From positions 162,992 to 226,991 of the forward strand of contig NZ_JNZO01000025.1 of NCBI RefSeq assembly GCF_000717595.1: a stretch of 64,000 nt of DNA, given 5' to 3'. Each line of letters starts with the position of its first letter. Position 1 is the stretch's first letter. A model generated the notes under the pieces. That model did no database searches. It was not told where the DNA came from and saw only the letters and a program-made list of their open reading frames with translations. This DNA comes from Streptomyces flavochromogenes. Its GTDB lineage: Bacteria > Actinomycetota > Actinomycetes > Streptomycetales > Streptomycetaceae. Positions 11,228 through 20,449 of the stretch are shown piece by piece. Both the position numbers and the translations under genes were made by a program.

Positions 11228-12048
11228 CCGTTCTCCTTGAGGAAGGAGAGCAGTAGTTCGTTCACCCTGTCCGGCTGGTCCAGCGGGAACCAGTGGCCCG
11301 CGTCCTCCACGCGCTCGTAGCGCCAGGAACCCGAGACGTGAGCGCCGGTGTCCACCATCTGCCGCTCGTCGAGGAAACGGTCGCCGACGGACCAGACGCC
11401 CATGGCCGGGACGGACAGCGGGGGAAGGACCGGGGGCGCGGCCAGCTGGGTCTCGATGGACAACCCCGAGCGGTAGATCTGGAGGGCGGCGGTCAGCCCG
11501 CCCGGAGCGCGCAACGGCTCCAGGACGGCCTCCGCCTCCGCGTGGTCGTCGAGCATCTCGCGCAGACGCGCGAAGTCCTCGCGGGAGAGCCACTCCTCGG
11601 CGAGTCCCTCGTGCTGGAACATCGACAGGTGCCACAGGCGCTGCCGCTGCCCCCAGCCCGCGGCGAGGATCGCCGCGAGGTTGCCCACCGACATGAGCGT
11701 CGCGCTCGCCACCCGGTCGGGCACAACCTGCGCGATGCCCTGCGCAAGACCCGAGCCCCAGTCGTGGCCCACCACGTGGAACCGGTCGACCTCCAGCCGG
11801 GCGAGCAGCTCCAGCAGATCGCCCACGTGCTTGGCCGGGTGGTACGCCTCCGGACCGCCCTCGGGACGGTCCGAGGCGCCGAAGCCACGCAGTGTCGGGG
11901 CGACCGTCAGGAACCCGGCCGCGTTCAGCGCCGGGATCTGATGACGCCACAGACGGTGGCTGTCGGGGAAGCCGTGCACGAGCAGCACGGCCGGTCCCTC
12001 GCCGCTCACCTCGACGTCGAGCGTCACCTCGGACAGTTCCACGCGCAT
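11224..12048 (-). CDS. Alpha/beta hydrolase, epoxide hydrolase-like
   Basis: A 274-residue alpha/beta hydrolase. The oxyanion region is LLVHGFPDS, the nucleophile elbow is VGHDWGS with Asp as nucleophile (typical of epoxide hydrolases and haloalkane dehalogenases rather than esterases), and the C-terminal catalytic His is in DAGHWFPL. A cap domain lies between. It follows the phosphotransferase gene by 47 bp on the same strand. Substrate cannot be predicted. Confidence 0.85.
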   Translation of the reverse strand: MRVELSEVTLDVEVSGEGPAVLLVHGFPDSHRLWRHQIPALNAAGFLTVAPTLRGFGASDRPEGGPEAYHPAKHVGDLLELLARLEVDRFHVVGHDWGSGLAQGIAQVVPDRVASATLMSVGNLAAILAAGWGQRQRLWHLSMFQHEGLAEEWLSREDFARLREMLDDHAEAEAVLEPLRAPGGLTAALQIYRSGLSIETQLAAPPVLPPLSVPAMGVWSVGDRFLDERQMVDTGAHVSGSWRYERVEDAGHWFPLDQPDRVNELLLSFLKENG

Positions 12049-12095
12049 CCCAACACCCCGTTCTCGGACCCCGGTTCGGTCAGGACCACATGATG

Positions 12096-12953
12096 TCAGA
12101 ACGGGTACCAGCGCACCTCGGGGTCACCGTCCCGCAGCGAGGCCACCCGCCGCTCGAATTCGGCCAAGGCCTTCGGGTTCGTCGGCGCGTGCTGCGCCAC
12201 CCACGCGCAGCTCGCGGTCTCCCGCGCCCCGCGCAGCACCGCGCACCCCTCCCACTCCCGCACGTCCCAGCCGTACCCCTCGGTGAAGGCCTCGTAAGCG
12301 GCCGGATCCAGGCCGTACCGGTCCCGGGAGAGGGCGAGCACCACGAGGTCGTGCTCGCGCAGATCCGAGGAGAAGGTCTCCAGGTCCACCAGGACCGGGC
12401 CGTCGGGGCCCACATGGACGTTCCGGGGGAGGGCGTCGCCGTGGATCGGGCCCGGCGACAGGTGCGGCGTCAGCGCGGCCGCCGCCGGGGCGAAGGCATC
12501 GCGCCGCTCCCGCAGGAACGCCGCGTCCGCCGGGTCGATCGCGTCGGCCGCGAGCCGCAGCCACCGCTCGACCCCGCCGAGCAGCTCACGGCGCGGCAGC
12601 GCGAAGGCCGCCGGCTCGGGCAGCGCGTGGATCCGCCGGAGCAGGGGCGCCAGATCACGGGGCTCCGCGGGCCGTACGGCATCGGGCAACCGGTGCCAGA
12701 TGGTGAGCGGGTGCCCCTCGACCAGCCGCGGCTTCTCCTCGGCGGCCCGCACCGCCGGGACCTCCGCGTCGGCCAGCCAGGCGGCCAGCGCCAGCTCCCG
12801 CTCCGCCCGCTCGAACAGCTCCGCGTCCCGGCCCACCTTCACGGCGAGATCGCCCACGGCGAAGACCGCGTTCTCTCCGAGGGCCAGCAGTCGCGCCTCC
12901 GCGACCGGCAACCCCGCCGCGGCCAGGATCTCCCGCGCCCGCGCCTCGTCCAT
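12096..12953 (-). CDS. Aminoglycoside phosphotransferase-family kinase
   Basis: A 285-residue kinase-like protein. The catalytic loop is IHGDALPRNVHV (His-Gly-Asp and a following Asn) and the metal-binding motif is VLVDLET, as in APH/choline kinase folds. An N-terminal lobe with AVKVG provides the ATP lysine. Such proteins phosphorylate small molecules; resistance is not implied. The ATG at 12953 opens toward a 165-bp divergent region shared with the sugar importer. Confidence 0.8.
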   Translation of the reverse strand: MDEARAREILAAAGLPVAEARLLALGENAVFAVGDLAVKVGRDAELFERAERELALAAWLADAEVPAVRAAEEKPRLVEGHPLTIWHRLPDAVRPAEPRDLAPLLRRIHALPEPAAFALPRRELLGGVERWLRLAADAIDPADAAFLRERRDAFAPAAAALTPHLSPGPIHGDALPRNVHVGPDGPVLVDLETFSSDLREHDLVVLALSRDRYGLDPAAYEAFTEGYGWDVREWEGCAVLRGARETASCAWVAQHAPTNPKALAEFERRVASLRDGDPEVRWYPF

Positions 12954-13118
12954 CGACCTCTCCCTACCTGTGCGATTGAGCCAAAGTCTCCCATCCGCGC
13001 AGCTCACCGCGCGGATCGCCTTGACCGCCTCCCGGGCCGTCAGCACCATGGCGGGGTTCCCACGGCGGTGCGGGTCCCCCGGCCGGAGTCCGGGGAAAGG
13101 CGGACGGGGGTCGAAACG

Positions 13119-14063
13119 GTGAGCTCGCTGACCGCGACGAAGCGGCCGGGCCGGACGCGCACACCGCGCGCCGCCCACGGGACACGCCCGCGCGGCCCCG
13201 ACTTCGGCGCCTGGTTCCTGGTGCTCCCGGCGCTGTTGCCGATCCTGGTCCTCAGCGTCGGCCCGCTGCTCTACGGCATCGCACTCGCCTTCACGGACGC
13301 CCAGTCCGGCCGCACCCGGGCCACCGGCTGGGTGGGCACGCTCAACTTCCAGGACCTGCTCCACGACACCCTGTTCTGGGACTCGTTCCGCATCGGCGTG
13401 GTCTGGGCCGTCGGGGTCACCGTCCCCCAGTTCCTGCTCGCCCTCGGCCTCGCCCTCCTGCTCGACCAGAAGCTCCGCTTCCGCTGGCTGGCGCGGGCCC
13501 TCGCGATCGTCCCCTGGGCGATGCCCGAGGTCGTCGTCGGCATCATGTGGCGGCTCGTCTACAACCCCGACGCCGGCATCCTCAACGAGACGATCCGGAA
13601 CCTCGGCCTCGGGGAGGGCCGCGACTGGCTCTCCGGCCTCGCCACCGCGCTCCCCGCCGTCGTCCTCGTCGGCGTCTGGGCCGGGATGCCGCAGACCACC
13701 GTCGCCCTGCTCGCCGGACTCCAGAACACCCCGCACGAACTCCACGAGGCCGCCGCCCTCGACGGCGCCGGAGCCTGGCGCCGCTTCCGCGTCGTCACCT
13801 GGCCCGCGCTCCGACCGGTCGCCCTCGCCATCACCGCCCTCAATCTCATCTGGAACTTCAACTCCTTCGCCCTGGTCTATGTGCTGACCAACGGCGGACC
13901 GGGTGGCCGGACCCGGCTCCCCATGCTCTTCGCCTACGAAGAGGCCTTCCGCTACGGGCAGTTCGGCTACGCCGCCGCGATGGGCTGCGTGATGATCGCC
14001 GCCGTCTCGGTGCTCATCGCCCTCTCCCTCGTACGACGGCTGAAAGGGGACCAGGACCGGTGA
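13119..14063 (+). CDS. Sugar ABC transporter permease 1
   Basis: A 314-residue permease (CUT1, MalF-like) with six hydrophobic segments after a 28-residue basic cytoplasmic start. The ATPase-docking EAA loop is visible as HEAAALDGAGAWRRF. GTG 13119 has a GGGGG tract 8 nt upstream; GTG at 13069 is an alternative. Its stop overlaps the next start (GTGA), so the three importer genes are translationally coupled. No ATPase gene is present; in Streptomyces such importers commonly share the MsiK ATPase. Confidence 0.9.
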   Translation: MSSLTATKRPGRTRTPRAAHGTRPRGPDFGAWFLVLPALLPILVLSVGPLLYGIALAFTDAQSGRTRATGWVGTLNFQDLLHDTLFWDSFRIGVVWAVGVTVPQFLLALGLALLLDQKLRFRWLARALAIVPWAMPEVVVGIMWRLVYNPDAGILNETIRNLGLGEGRDWLSGLATALPAVVLVGVWAGMPQTTVALLAGLQNTPHELHEAAALDGAGAWRRFRVVTWPALRPVALAITALNLIWNFNSFALVYVLTNGGPGGRTRLPMLFAYEEAFRYGQFGYAAAMGCVMIAAVSVLIALSLVRRLKGDQDR

Positions 14064-14902
14064 GCGCCCTCCGGACGAGCAGACCCGCGCGATGCGCCCA
14101 GTACGCGGCCCTCCTCGCGTATCTGGTCTTCCTCGCCTTCCCCTTCCTCTGGCTGGTCTCCACCGCCTTCAAGCCCGCCCCCGAACTCGCCTCGCTGCAC
14201 CCCACCTGGATCCCGGAGAACCCCACGCTCGCCAACTTCCGGCAGGCCTTCGACGAACAGCCGCTGCTCAGGGCGGCCGGGAACAGCCTGGTCGCCGCGG
14301 TCGCCGCCGCGGTGATCGCCGTGGCCGTCGCGACCCCTCTCGCCTACGTGACGGCACGCCACCGGGGCAGGCTCGCCTCGGCCGCGACCGGCTGGGTGGT
14401 GATCAGCCAGGCGTTCCCGTTCGTCCTCGTGATCATCCCGCTCTTCCTGATCCTCAAGAACCTGCACCTCGTGAACAGCGTGTTCGGCCTCGTCCTGGTC
14501 TACGTGGTCTGGTCGCTGCCCTTCGCCCTCTGGATGCTGATGGGGTACGTCAGGGCCGTCCCCGCCGAACTGGAGGAGGCCGCCGCCGTCGACGGCGCCG
14601 GCCGGCTCCGTACCCTCGTCTCGGTCACCGCCCCGCTGCTCGTCCCCGGCATCGTCGCCACCGCCCTCTTCGCCTTCGTCACCGCGTGGAACGAGTTCTT
14701 CTTCGCGCTCGTGCTGCTCAAGACCCCGGAGAAGCAGACCCTGCCGGTCGTCCTCACCCACTTCCTCGGCGCCGAGGGCGTCGCGGACCTCGGCCCGCTG
14801 GCCGCCGCGGCCTTCCTCGCCACACTCCCGTCCCTCGTCGTCTTCGGCTTCCTCCAGCGACGGATCACCGGCGGGATGCTGGCCGGGGCGGTGAAGTCAT
14901 GA
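14060..14902 (+). CDS. Sugar ABC transporter permease 2
   Basis: A 280-residue MalG-like permease with six hydrophobic segments and the EAA loop EEAAAVDGAGRLRTL. It starts with GTG at 14060 overlapping the previous stop and ends overlapping the ATG of the binding protein (ATGA), so stoichiometric expression with both neighbours is expected. The FRQAF segment in the first periplasmic loop is typical of CUT1 permeases. Confidence 0.9.
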   Translation: MSALRTSRPARCAQYAALLAYLVFLAFPFLWLVSTAFKPAPELASLHPTWIPENPTLANFRQAFDEQPLLRAAGNSLVAAVAAAVIAVAVATPLAYVTARHRGRLASAATGWVVISQAFPFVLVIIPLFLILKNLHLVNSVFGLVLVYVVWSLPFALWMLMGYVRAVPAELEEAAAVDGAGRLRTLVSVTAPLLVPGIVATALFAFVTAWNEFFFALVLLKTPEKQTLPVVLTHFLGAEGVADLGPLAAAAFLATLPSLVVFGFLQRRITGGMLAGAVKS

Positions 14903-16194
14903 GACGACGGATCCTCACGCTCGCCGCCGCACTCGCCCTGCTCGTCACCGGCTGCACGGCGGGGAACGACGCTCCCGGGGACGGGGTCGTACGGCTCCGC
15001 TTCCAGTCCCTCGCCTGGCAGAAGGAGTCCGTCGACGTCAACCGGCAGCTGGTGAAGGAGTGGAACGCCACCCACCCGGACGTCCGGATCGAGTACGTCC
15101 AGGGCAGCTGGGACTCCGTCCACGACCAGCTCCTCACCTCCTTCGAGGGCGGCGAGGCCCCCGACATCATCCACGACGCCTCCGACGACCTCGCCGACTT
15201 CGCCTACGGCGGCGACCTCGCCGACCTCCGCCCCCTGCTGCCCGAACGGCTCCGCGCCGACATCCCCGCCCGCAGCTGGGAGACCACCACCTTCGGCGAG
15301 GGGATCTACGGCGTGCCGTTCCTCCAGGAACCGCGCGTGATCATCGCGAACCGGAAGATCCTCGAATCCTCCGGCGTCCGCCTCCCCACCCCGGAAGAAC
15401 CCTGGACCTGGACCGAGTTCCGGCAGATCACCCAGGACCTCACCCGCACCATGGGCTCCGGCCGGTACGCCGTCGCCTGGCCCCTCAAGGAGCCCGTCTC
15501 CGTCAGCCTCAACCTGGGACTCTCGGCGGGCGGGCAGCTCTTCCACCGGGAGGCCGACGGCCGGGTGACCGTCCGCTTCACCGAAGCCGACGCCGTCGTC
15601 GCCGGGACGATCCACGACCAGGTCGTCACCGACCGCACGGCCCCGCGCACCACGCTCGGCAGCGGAGGCTCCGACACCCTCCCCGGCTTCTTCGCCGGCA
15701 GGTACGCCATGGTCCCGCTGGGCTTCGCCTACCGGCAGCAGATCGCCCAACAGGCCCCGAAGGGCTTCGAGTGGATGGTTCTTCCGGCCCCCGCCGGAGA
15801 CGCGGGGCTCACCCAGGGGGTCTCCCCGCAGACCCTGTCGATCGCCGAGGACAGTCCGCACAAGAAGGAGGCGGCCGCGTTCCTCGACTTCTTCCTGCGC
15901 CCGGAGAACATGGTGCGGCTCGCGCGCGGCGACTGGATGCTGCCCACCGGCACGACCGCGCTCGCCGACCCCTCGCTGCACACGGCCCGCGACGGCTGGG
16001 CGACCGGGGCCGCGGTGGCCGAACGGCTGCGGCCCGCGCCGGCGCAGTCGGTGCGCGGATACCCGGAGTGGAAGGACAAGGTGGCGACGCCCGCCTTCCA
16101 GGAGTACTACAGCGGCGCCATCGACGGAGCCGAGCTGCGCAGGCGCCTGGTGGCGGACGGCAATCGGGTGCTCGCCCGCTATCAGCGCAAATGA
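14899..16194 (+). CDS. Sugar-binding lipoprotein of ABC importer
   Basis: A 431-residue extracellular solute-binding protein (family 1). The signal peptide ends in a clean lipobox, LVTGC (Cys18), so the protein should be anchored to the outer face of the membrane. Typical features follow: VRLRFQSLAW, an NATHPDVRIEYV strand-helix and GGEAPDII. The gene order (two permeases, then binding protein) is less common than binding protein first. Ligand unknown; no glycosidase or LacI regulator is adjacent to hint at it. Confidence 0.9.
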   Translation: MRRRILTLAAALALLVTGCTAGNDAPGDGVVRLRFQSLAWQKESVDVNRQLVKEWNATHPDVRIEYVQGSWDSVHDQLLTSFEGGEAPDIIHDASDDLADFAYGGDLADLRPLLPERLRADIPARSWETTTFGEGIYGVPFLQEPRVIIANRKILESSGVRLPTPEEPWTWTEFRQITQDLTRTMGSGRYAVAWPLKEPVSVSLNLGLSAGGQLFHREADGRVTVRFTEADAVVAGTIHDQVVTDRTAPRTTLGSGGSDTLPGFFAGRYAMVPLGFAYRQQIAQQAPKGFEWMVLPAPAGDAGLTQGVSPQTLSIAEDSPHKKEAAAFLDFFLRPENMVRLARGDWMLPTGTTALADPSLHTARDGWATGAAVAERLRPAPAQSVRGYPEWKDKVATPAFQEYYSGAIDGAELRRRLVADGNRVLARYQRK

Positions 16195-16347
16195 CGCGTT
16201 CACCAGGGCTTCGTCATTACGAAAGGTTGTTGGATAAGTCACAGATGGGTGAAGGGTCTTCTCGCGGATCGCTCTGATCGGACAGTGTTCGAACCGGCCA
16301 CCGCGCCGCCCCCCACGAGGCGCGGTGGCCCGCCCTACTCTGAATCC

Positions 16348-16902
16348 ATGACGCAGACATACGCGCTCCTGCTCCGCGGCATCAACGTGAGCGGACACCG
16401 CAAAGTGCCCATGCCGGAGCTCCGTTCCGTCCTCGAAGGCCTCGGGCACCAGGACGTCCGCACCTATCTGCAGAGCGGCAACGCCGTCTTCACCACCGAC
16501 TCGGCCGTGGACCAGGACGCGCTCACCGCCGAGATCGAGAACGCGATCGAGGACCACTTCGGCTTCCGCGTCGACTGCCTCGTCCGCGACGCCGACTACC
16601 TGGCCTCGGTGGCCGAGGACTGCCCCTTCCCGGCCGCCGAACTGGAGGGCAAGCAGCTCCACGCCTTCTACCTCTCCGGTCCCGCCGACCCCGAGCGCAT
16701 CGCCGCGATCGACCAGGAGGCCTACGCGCCCGAGGCCTTCGCCCTCGGCGACCGGGTCCTCTACCTGTACGTTCCCGAGGGCCTGGGCAGGTCCAGGCTG
16801 GGCGACGTCCTCACCCGGCCGGCGACCGTCAAGGGGCTGGTGGTCACGGCAAGGAACTGGAACACGGTGGTCAAGCTGGTGGAGATGACACGCGGCGACT
16901 GA
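16348..16902 (+). CDS. DUF1697 protein
   Basis: A 184-residue DUF1697 protein. The family hallmarks are the N-terminal YALLLRGINVSG and the following TYLQSGNAVF strand. Function is unknown in the family. A -10-like TACTCT (16336-16341) lies exactly 6 nt before the ATG and no Shine-Dalgarno is visible, so the transcript is probably leaderless. Confidence 0.9.
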   Translation: MTQTYALLLRGINVSGHRKVPMPELRSVLEGLGHQDVRTYLQSGNAVFTTDSAVDQDALTAEIENAIEDHFGFRVDCLVRDADYLASVAEDCPFPAAELEGKQLHAFYLSGPADPERIAAIDQEAYAPEAFALGDRVLYLYVPEGLGRSRLGDVLTRPATVKGLVVTARNWNTVVKLVEMTRGD

Positions 16903-16953
16903 GAGGCAGGATTGGCCCAAAGAGAAGGCTTGTGATTGGACCAGAGAGGCAGG
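16901..16953 (+). repeat. Paired direct repeats in front of Rv2466c-like gene
   Basis: GAGAGGCAGG occurs at 16901-16910 and again at 16944-16953, and ATTGGnCCA at 16911-16919 and 16935-16943. The second set ends 24 bp upstream of the ATG at 16978. They could be operator half-sites for a regulator of the following gene. Confidence 0.5.
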
Positions 16954-16977
16954 CCATTCGCTGGCTAGATTCGTCCC

Positions 16978-17622
16978 ATGACGACCACCGACATCCAGCC
17001 ACAGAGCCAGCCCCAGCCCCGCCCCGCCGTCGACTTCTACTTCGACCCCGTCTGCCCCTTCGCCTGGATCACCTCCCGGTGGATCCTGGAGGTCGAGCGC
17101 GAGCGGGACATCGACCTCCGCTTCAAGGTCATGAGCCTGTACCTGCACAACGAGGGCAACACCCTGCCCGACTGGTACCGCGAACTCGTCGACGCCTCCA
17201 TCGGACCCGTCAGAGTCGCCGCGGCCGCCGCCGAGCGGCACGGCGAGGAGATCCTGCGCCCGCTCTACACCGCGTACGGAACCCGCATCCACGAGCAGAA
17301 GCGACAGGACTTCGACGCGGTCGTCGCCGAGTCGCTCGCCGAGCTCGGCCTGCCCGCCGAACTCGCCGAAGCCGCCCACGACCCGGCGTACGACGAGGCC
17401 GTCCGCCGGAGCCACGACGCCGGCAAGGACCCCGACGCCGACGCGTACGTCGGCACCCCCACGATCCACGTCGACGGCACCGTCTGGTTCGGGCCGGTGC
17501 TGCGCGCCGTCCCGCGCGGTGAACGCGCGGCCGAACTCTTCGACGGCTTCAGGGTCCTCGCCGGCCACCCGGACCTCTTCGAACTGAAGCGCACCCGCAC
17601 GGGAGGTCTCGACTTCGGCTGA
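16978..17622 (+). CDS. Rv2466c-like DsbA-fold oxidoreductase
   Basis: A 214-residue thioredoxin-fold (DsbA-like) protein. The N-terminal [17 protein letters not shown] and the later GTPTIHVDG cis-Pro loop match the mycothiol-dependent nitroreductase family represented by Rv2466c of Mycobacterium tuberculosis. In that family the active site is CPWC; here it reads C-P-F-A, so only Cys26 remains and the resolving Cys is lost. A one-Cys, mycothiol-dependent mechanism is plausible. TAGATT (16966-16971) lies 6 nt before the ATG, suggesting a leaderless mRNA. Confidence 0.8.
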   Translation: MTTTDIQPQSQPQPRPAVDFYFDPVCPFAWITSRWILEVERERDIDLRFKVMSLYLHNEGNTLPDWYRELVDASIGPVRVAAAAAERHGEEILRPLYTAYGTRIHEQKRQDFDAVVAESLAELGLPAELAEAAHDPAYDEAVRRSHDAGKDPDADAYVGTPTIHVDGTVWFGPVLRAVPRGERAAELFDGFRVLAGHPDLFELKRTRTGGLDFG

Positions 17623-17644
17623 CGGCACTCCGGTGGTCATGACA

Positions 17645-17679
17645 GGGGCCTGCCTCCCGGCGAGCGGGAGACAGGCCCC
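17645..17679. terminator. Strong hairpin between convergent genes
   Basis: Two 14-nt arms (GGGGCCTGCCTCCC / GGGAGACAGGCCCC) pair with one mismatch around a 7-nt loop, between the ends of the Rv2466c-like gene and the carboxypeptidase gene. Confidence 0.75.
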
Positions 17680-17712
17680 GAGCGGCCCGGCGGTTCGTGG
17701 GCCGGTCGCTTC

Positions 17713-18600
17713 CTACCTGGCGAAGCCGTAGTCCAGCAGCTTCTTGACGTCGGTCGCCCGGTTCGCCTCGCTCGACGAGGCGAGCACCGCGCCGATGACC
17801 GTCTTGCCGCCGCGGGTCGCCGCGAAGACGAGGCAGTACTTGGCCTGCGGACCCGAACCGGTCTTCACACCGATCGCGCCGCTGTACGTGCTCAGGAGCT
17901 TGTTCGTGTTGTTCCAGGACATGTACCGGTAACCACCGGTCCTGGTGGTCACCTTCTGCTTCGTGGACTTCGTCGCGACCACGGTGCGGAACGTGGGGTT
18001 CTTCATCGCACTGCTCGCGAGCTTCGTCAGATCGCGGGGAGTGGAGTAGTTGCTCCCATTGCTTATTCCGTCGAACGAGTCGAAGTGGGTGTTGCGCATG
18101 CCGAGGTTCCTGGCCTCGGTGTTCATCTTCCCGATGAACGACTTGACCCGGGCGGCCCGCGTGGTGCCGGTGCCGAACTTGTCGGCCAGCGCGTAGGCCG
18201 CGTCGCAACCCGACGGCAGCATCAGGCCGTAGAGGAGCTGCCGGACCGTCACCTTGTCCCCGACGATGAGCCGGGCGGACGAGGCGTTCTTGGAGACGAT
18301 GTAGTCGCTGTAGGCCTTGTCGATGGTGACCTTGGCGTCGAGGTTCAGGCCGCGCTGCGCCAGGACCACCTTGGCGGTCATGATCTTCGTGGTCGAACCG
18401 GTCGACCGACGGGTGTCGGCCGCCTTCCCGAACAGCGTGGTGCCCGTCCCGTTGTTCATGACGAAGCCGCCCTGGGCGGTGATCGACGGGGCGGGCGGCG
18501 CGGCGTACGCCTGGCCCGTGAAGAGGCCACCGGCCAGTACGGCCGAGGTCGTGATCGTGACGGTCACGGCTCTGCGCACGCCGAGTGTCGAAGTGATCAA
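17713..18600 (-). CDS. D-alanyl-D-alanine carboxypeptidase (S11, low-molecular-weight PBP)
   Basis: An exported serine peptidase acting on peptidoglycan stem peptides. Starting at TTG 18600, behind AAGGGCAG, gives a good signal peptide (GVRRAVTV..., cleavage after AYA) and 295 residues. Catalytic motifs: STTK (Ser69, Lys72), SGC in the place of the usual SxN (PSGCDAAY), and KTG in GVKTGSG. Upstream in-frame ATG codons would lengthen the N-terminus by an unconvincing Cys-rich stretch. No C-terminal anchor helix is seen, so the enzyme may be released. Confidence 0.85.
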   Translation of the reverse strand: MITSTLGVRRAVTVTITTSAVLAGGLFTGQAYAAPPAPSITAQGGFVMNNGTGTTLFGKAADTRRSTGSTTKIMTAKVVLAQRGLNLDAKVTIDKAYSDYIVSKNASSARLIVGDKVTVRQLLYGLMLPSGCDAAYALADKFGTGTTRAARVKSFIGKMNTEARNLGMRNTHFDSFDGISNGSNYSTPRDLTKLASSAMKNPTFRTVVATKSTKQKVTTRTGGYRYMSWNNTNKLLSTYSGAIGVKTGSGPQAKYCLVFAATRGGKTVIGAVLASSSEANRATDVKKLLDYGFAR

Positions 18601-18601
18601 A

Positions 18602-18664
18602 GTCTTCTGCCCTTGGTAGGAACCGATGTCAGCCGGGCCCGCAATGACCCGGCGCACAGAAGAC
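18602..18664. promoter_or_regulatory. Inverted repeat upstream of carboxypeptidase gene
   Basis: GTCTTCTG (18602-18609) and CAGAAGAC (18657-18664) form an 8-bp inverted repeat immediately upstream of the TTG start. It could be an operator or a structured leader. The rest of 18601-18746 shows nothing else clear. Confidence 0.3.
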
Positions 18665-18746
18665 GCGCGAGAGGGATCGAAGGATGCACGGCACGGGCAT
18701 GAAGTTGCTCGCATCCGTCGACCGGCCGAATAGTCGGACGGGGTTC

Positions 18747-19550
18747 CTAGGCCGAGTGGGCCACGGCGACGCGGGCCGCGTGGGCGGCGTCGTAGCGCTC
18801 CAGGAGCAGCCGGGCCAATTCCGGGGCGGGACCCAGGACATCCGCCAGGACGTCCGCCTCCGCCGCGCCCGCCGCGATGCGGTCCGGGAGACGGCCGGGG
18901 GCGATGACGTACGGGGCGACGGCCACCCGGTGGACACCCGGCTCGGCCCGCAGGGCCCGCACGGCGTCCTCCGTGCGGGGGACGCCCCCGGCCGTCACAG
19001 CGGAGGCGAACGCGGGCCGCACGGAGCACCAACCGGTGCGCCGCAGCTCCCGCGCCGTTTCTGCGATCACCGCGATCGCCTCCGGGTCCGTGGAGCCCGC
19101 CGAGGCCAGGACGACCCCGGTCGCGCTCTTGTCGCCGGGCGTGAGCCCGGCCTCGTACAGCCGCCGTTCCACCGCTTCCACGAGCAGCGGGGACGGTCCG
19201 AGGACCTCCGCCTGGCGGATCCGCAGGGACGGCGGCGCCTGGCGCAGTACGGCGGGGATGTCGGCCTTCGCGTGGAAGGCCCGGGTCAGCAGCAGCGGCA
19301 GCGCCACCACCTCCCGTACGCCGCCGGCGGCGAGCCGGTCGAGCACCCCCTGCACCGACGGCAGGTTGAAGTCCAGGAACGCCGTCTCCACCCGCAGCCC
19401 CGGCCGCAGCGCACCGGCCCGGCGCACCAGCGCCTGGACGGCCGCCGCGTGCCGCGGGTCGCGGCTGCCGTGGGCGATGACGACGAGGACCGGCGCGTAG
19501 CGCTTCCCCGCAAGGGCGGGGGTGGGCGACGGGAGAGCCGGTCGGTTCAT
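18747..19550 (-). CDS. Sirohydrochlorin chelatase, CbiX/SirB type
   Basis: A 267-residue two-repeat chelatase of the CbiX family. The metal-binding N-terminal motif is VIAHGSRDPRH, and the second metal-site region LLTRAFHAKADIP follows; an equivalent second half starts near VVLASAGSTDP. Its likely role is to insert iron into sirohydrochlorin to make siroheme, the cofactor of the sulfite reductase at the head of this cluster. The ATG at 19550 lies 11 bp after the permease stop, so it is the last gene of the sulfur operon. Confidence 0.85.
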   Translation of the reverse strand: MNRPALPSPTPALAGKRYAPVLVVIAHGSRDPRHAAAVQALVRRAGALRPGLRVETAFLDFNLPSVQGVLDRLAAGGVREVVALPLLLTRAFHAKADIPAVLRQAPPSLRIRQAEVLGPSPLLVEAVERRLYEAGLTPGDKSATGVVLASAGSTDPEAIAVIAETARELRRTGWCSVRPAFASAVTAGGVPRTEDAVRALRAEPGVHRVAVAPYVIAPGRLPDRIAAGAAEADVLADVLGPAPELARLLLERYDAAHAARVAVAHSA

Positions 19551-19561
19551 GGCGGATCGGC

Positions 19562-20449
19562 TCACTTCACCAGCAGGCCGCGGCTGCGGAGCACCCAGCG
19601 CTCCAGCGGGCTGAAGATCAGCAGGTCGATCGCGATGCCGACGACCAGGATGAGCAGGATCGCCAGGAACACGCCGGGCAGGTCGATGTTGTTGCGGCCG
19701 TTCTCCAGCAACTGGCCCAGGCCCAGGCCCAGATCGGGCGAGGAGGCGATGATCTCGGCCGCCATCAGCGAGCGCCAGGAGAAGGCCCAGCCCTGCTTCA
19801 GACCGGCCAGGTAGCCGGGCAGTGCGGCCGGGAGCGTCACGTGCCAGGTGCCCCTCAGGCCGGTGGCGCCCATGGTGCGGCCGGCCCGCAGGAACAGCGG
19901 CGGGACCTGGTCGACACCGGAGACCAGACCGTTGGCGATGGACGGGACGGCGCCCAGCAGGATCACCGTGAACATCATCGCGTCGTTCAGGCCGAACCAG
20001 AGCACGGCCGGCGGCACCCACGCCACCGAGGGCAGCGACTGCAGACCCGACAGGATCGGGCCGATCGCGGCGCGCACGAACTTCACGCGGGCGACCAGCA
20101 GGCCCAGGGGGGTGCCGATGGCGAGGGCCAGCAGGAAGCCTGCGAGACCCCGGGACACGCTGGTCCAGATGACCTCGAGCAGGGTGCCCTGCAGCCACAT
20201 GTCGGTCAGGCCGTCCCACACCGCGGACGGTGCGGGCAGCTTGGTCTCCTCGATGATCTTCGCGGAGACGAGGATCTGCCAGACGGCGAGGACCAGGAGG
20301 ACCGCGAGGGCGGGCGGGAAGACCTTCTTGAGGAGGACCTCCCGGACCGGGGTGCGGCGGATCTCGACCGCGTCCAGGGCGTCGAGTCCGGCCTCCAGAC
20401 CGGCGAGGTCGTCCTTCTTGACCGTCGCGGCGGTGTCAGTGCTGGCCAT
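19562..20449 (-). CDS. ABC transporter permease, sulfonate/nitrate/taurine type
   Basis: A 295-residue permease with a charged 45-residue start and six hydrophobic segments. The ATPase-contact region AGRTMGATGLRGTWHVTLPAA-type loop is typical of SsuC/TauC. The ATG at 20449 lies inside the end of the ATPase gene (14-bp overlap), so translation is coupled. With its partners it should import sulfonates or a related oxyanion as sulfur source. Confidence 0.85.
   Translation of the reverse strand: MASTDTAATVKKDDLAGLEAGLDALDAVEIRRTPVREVLLKKVFPPALAVLLVLAVWQILVSAKIIEETKLPAPSAVWDGLTDMWLQGTLLEVIWTSVSRGLAGFLLALAIGTPLGLLVARVKFVRAAIGPILSGLQSLPSVAWVPPAVLWFGLNDAMMFTVILLGAVPSIANGLVSGVDQVPPLFLRAGRTMGATGLRGTWHVTLPAALPGYLAGLKQGWAFSWRSLMAAEIIASSPDLGLGLGQLLENGRNNIDLPGVFLAILLILVVGIAIDLLIFSPLERWVLRSRGLLVK

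Noticed and set aside
12096..12953. Antibiotic resistance gene (aminoglycoside phosphotransferase)
   Set aside because: Only the fold and catalytic motifs are shared; the family has many metabolic kinases and no resistance context is present.
13119..16194. Possible missing ATPase gene of the sugar importer
   Set aside because: No Walker motifs occur near these genes on either strand; shared MsiK-type ATPase elsewhere explains the absence.
14500..17640. 1046-codon open frame on the minus strand through the sugar importer genes
   Set aside because: High-GC shadow frame: it runs antisense to three clear genes, has VGDGEVE-type composition and no recognisable domain.
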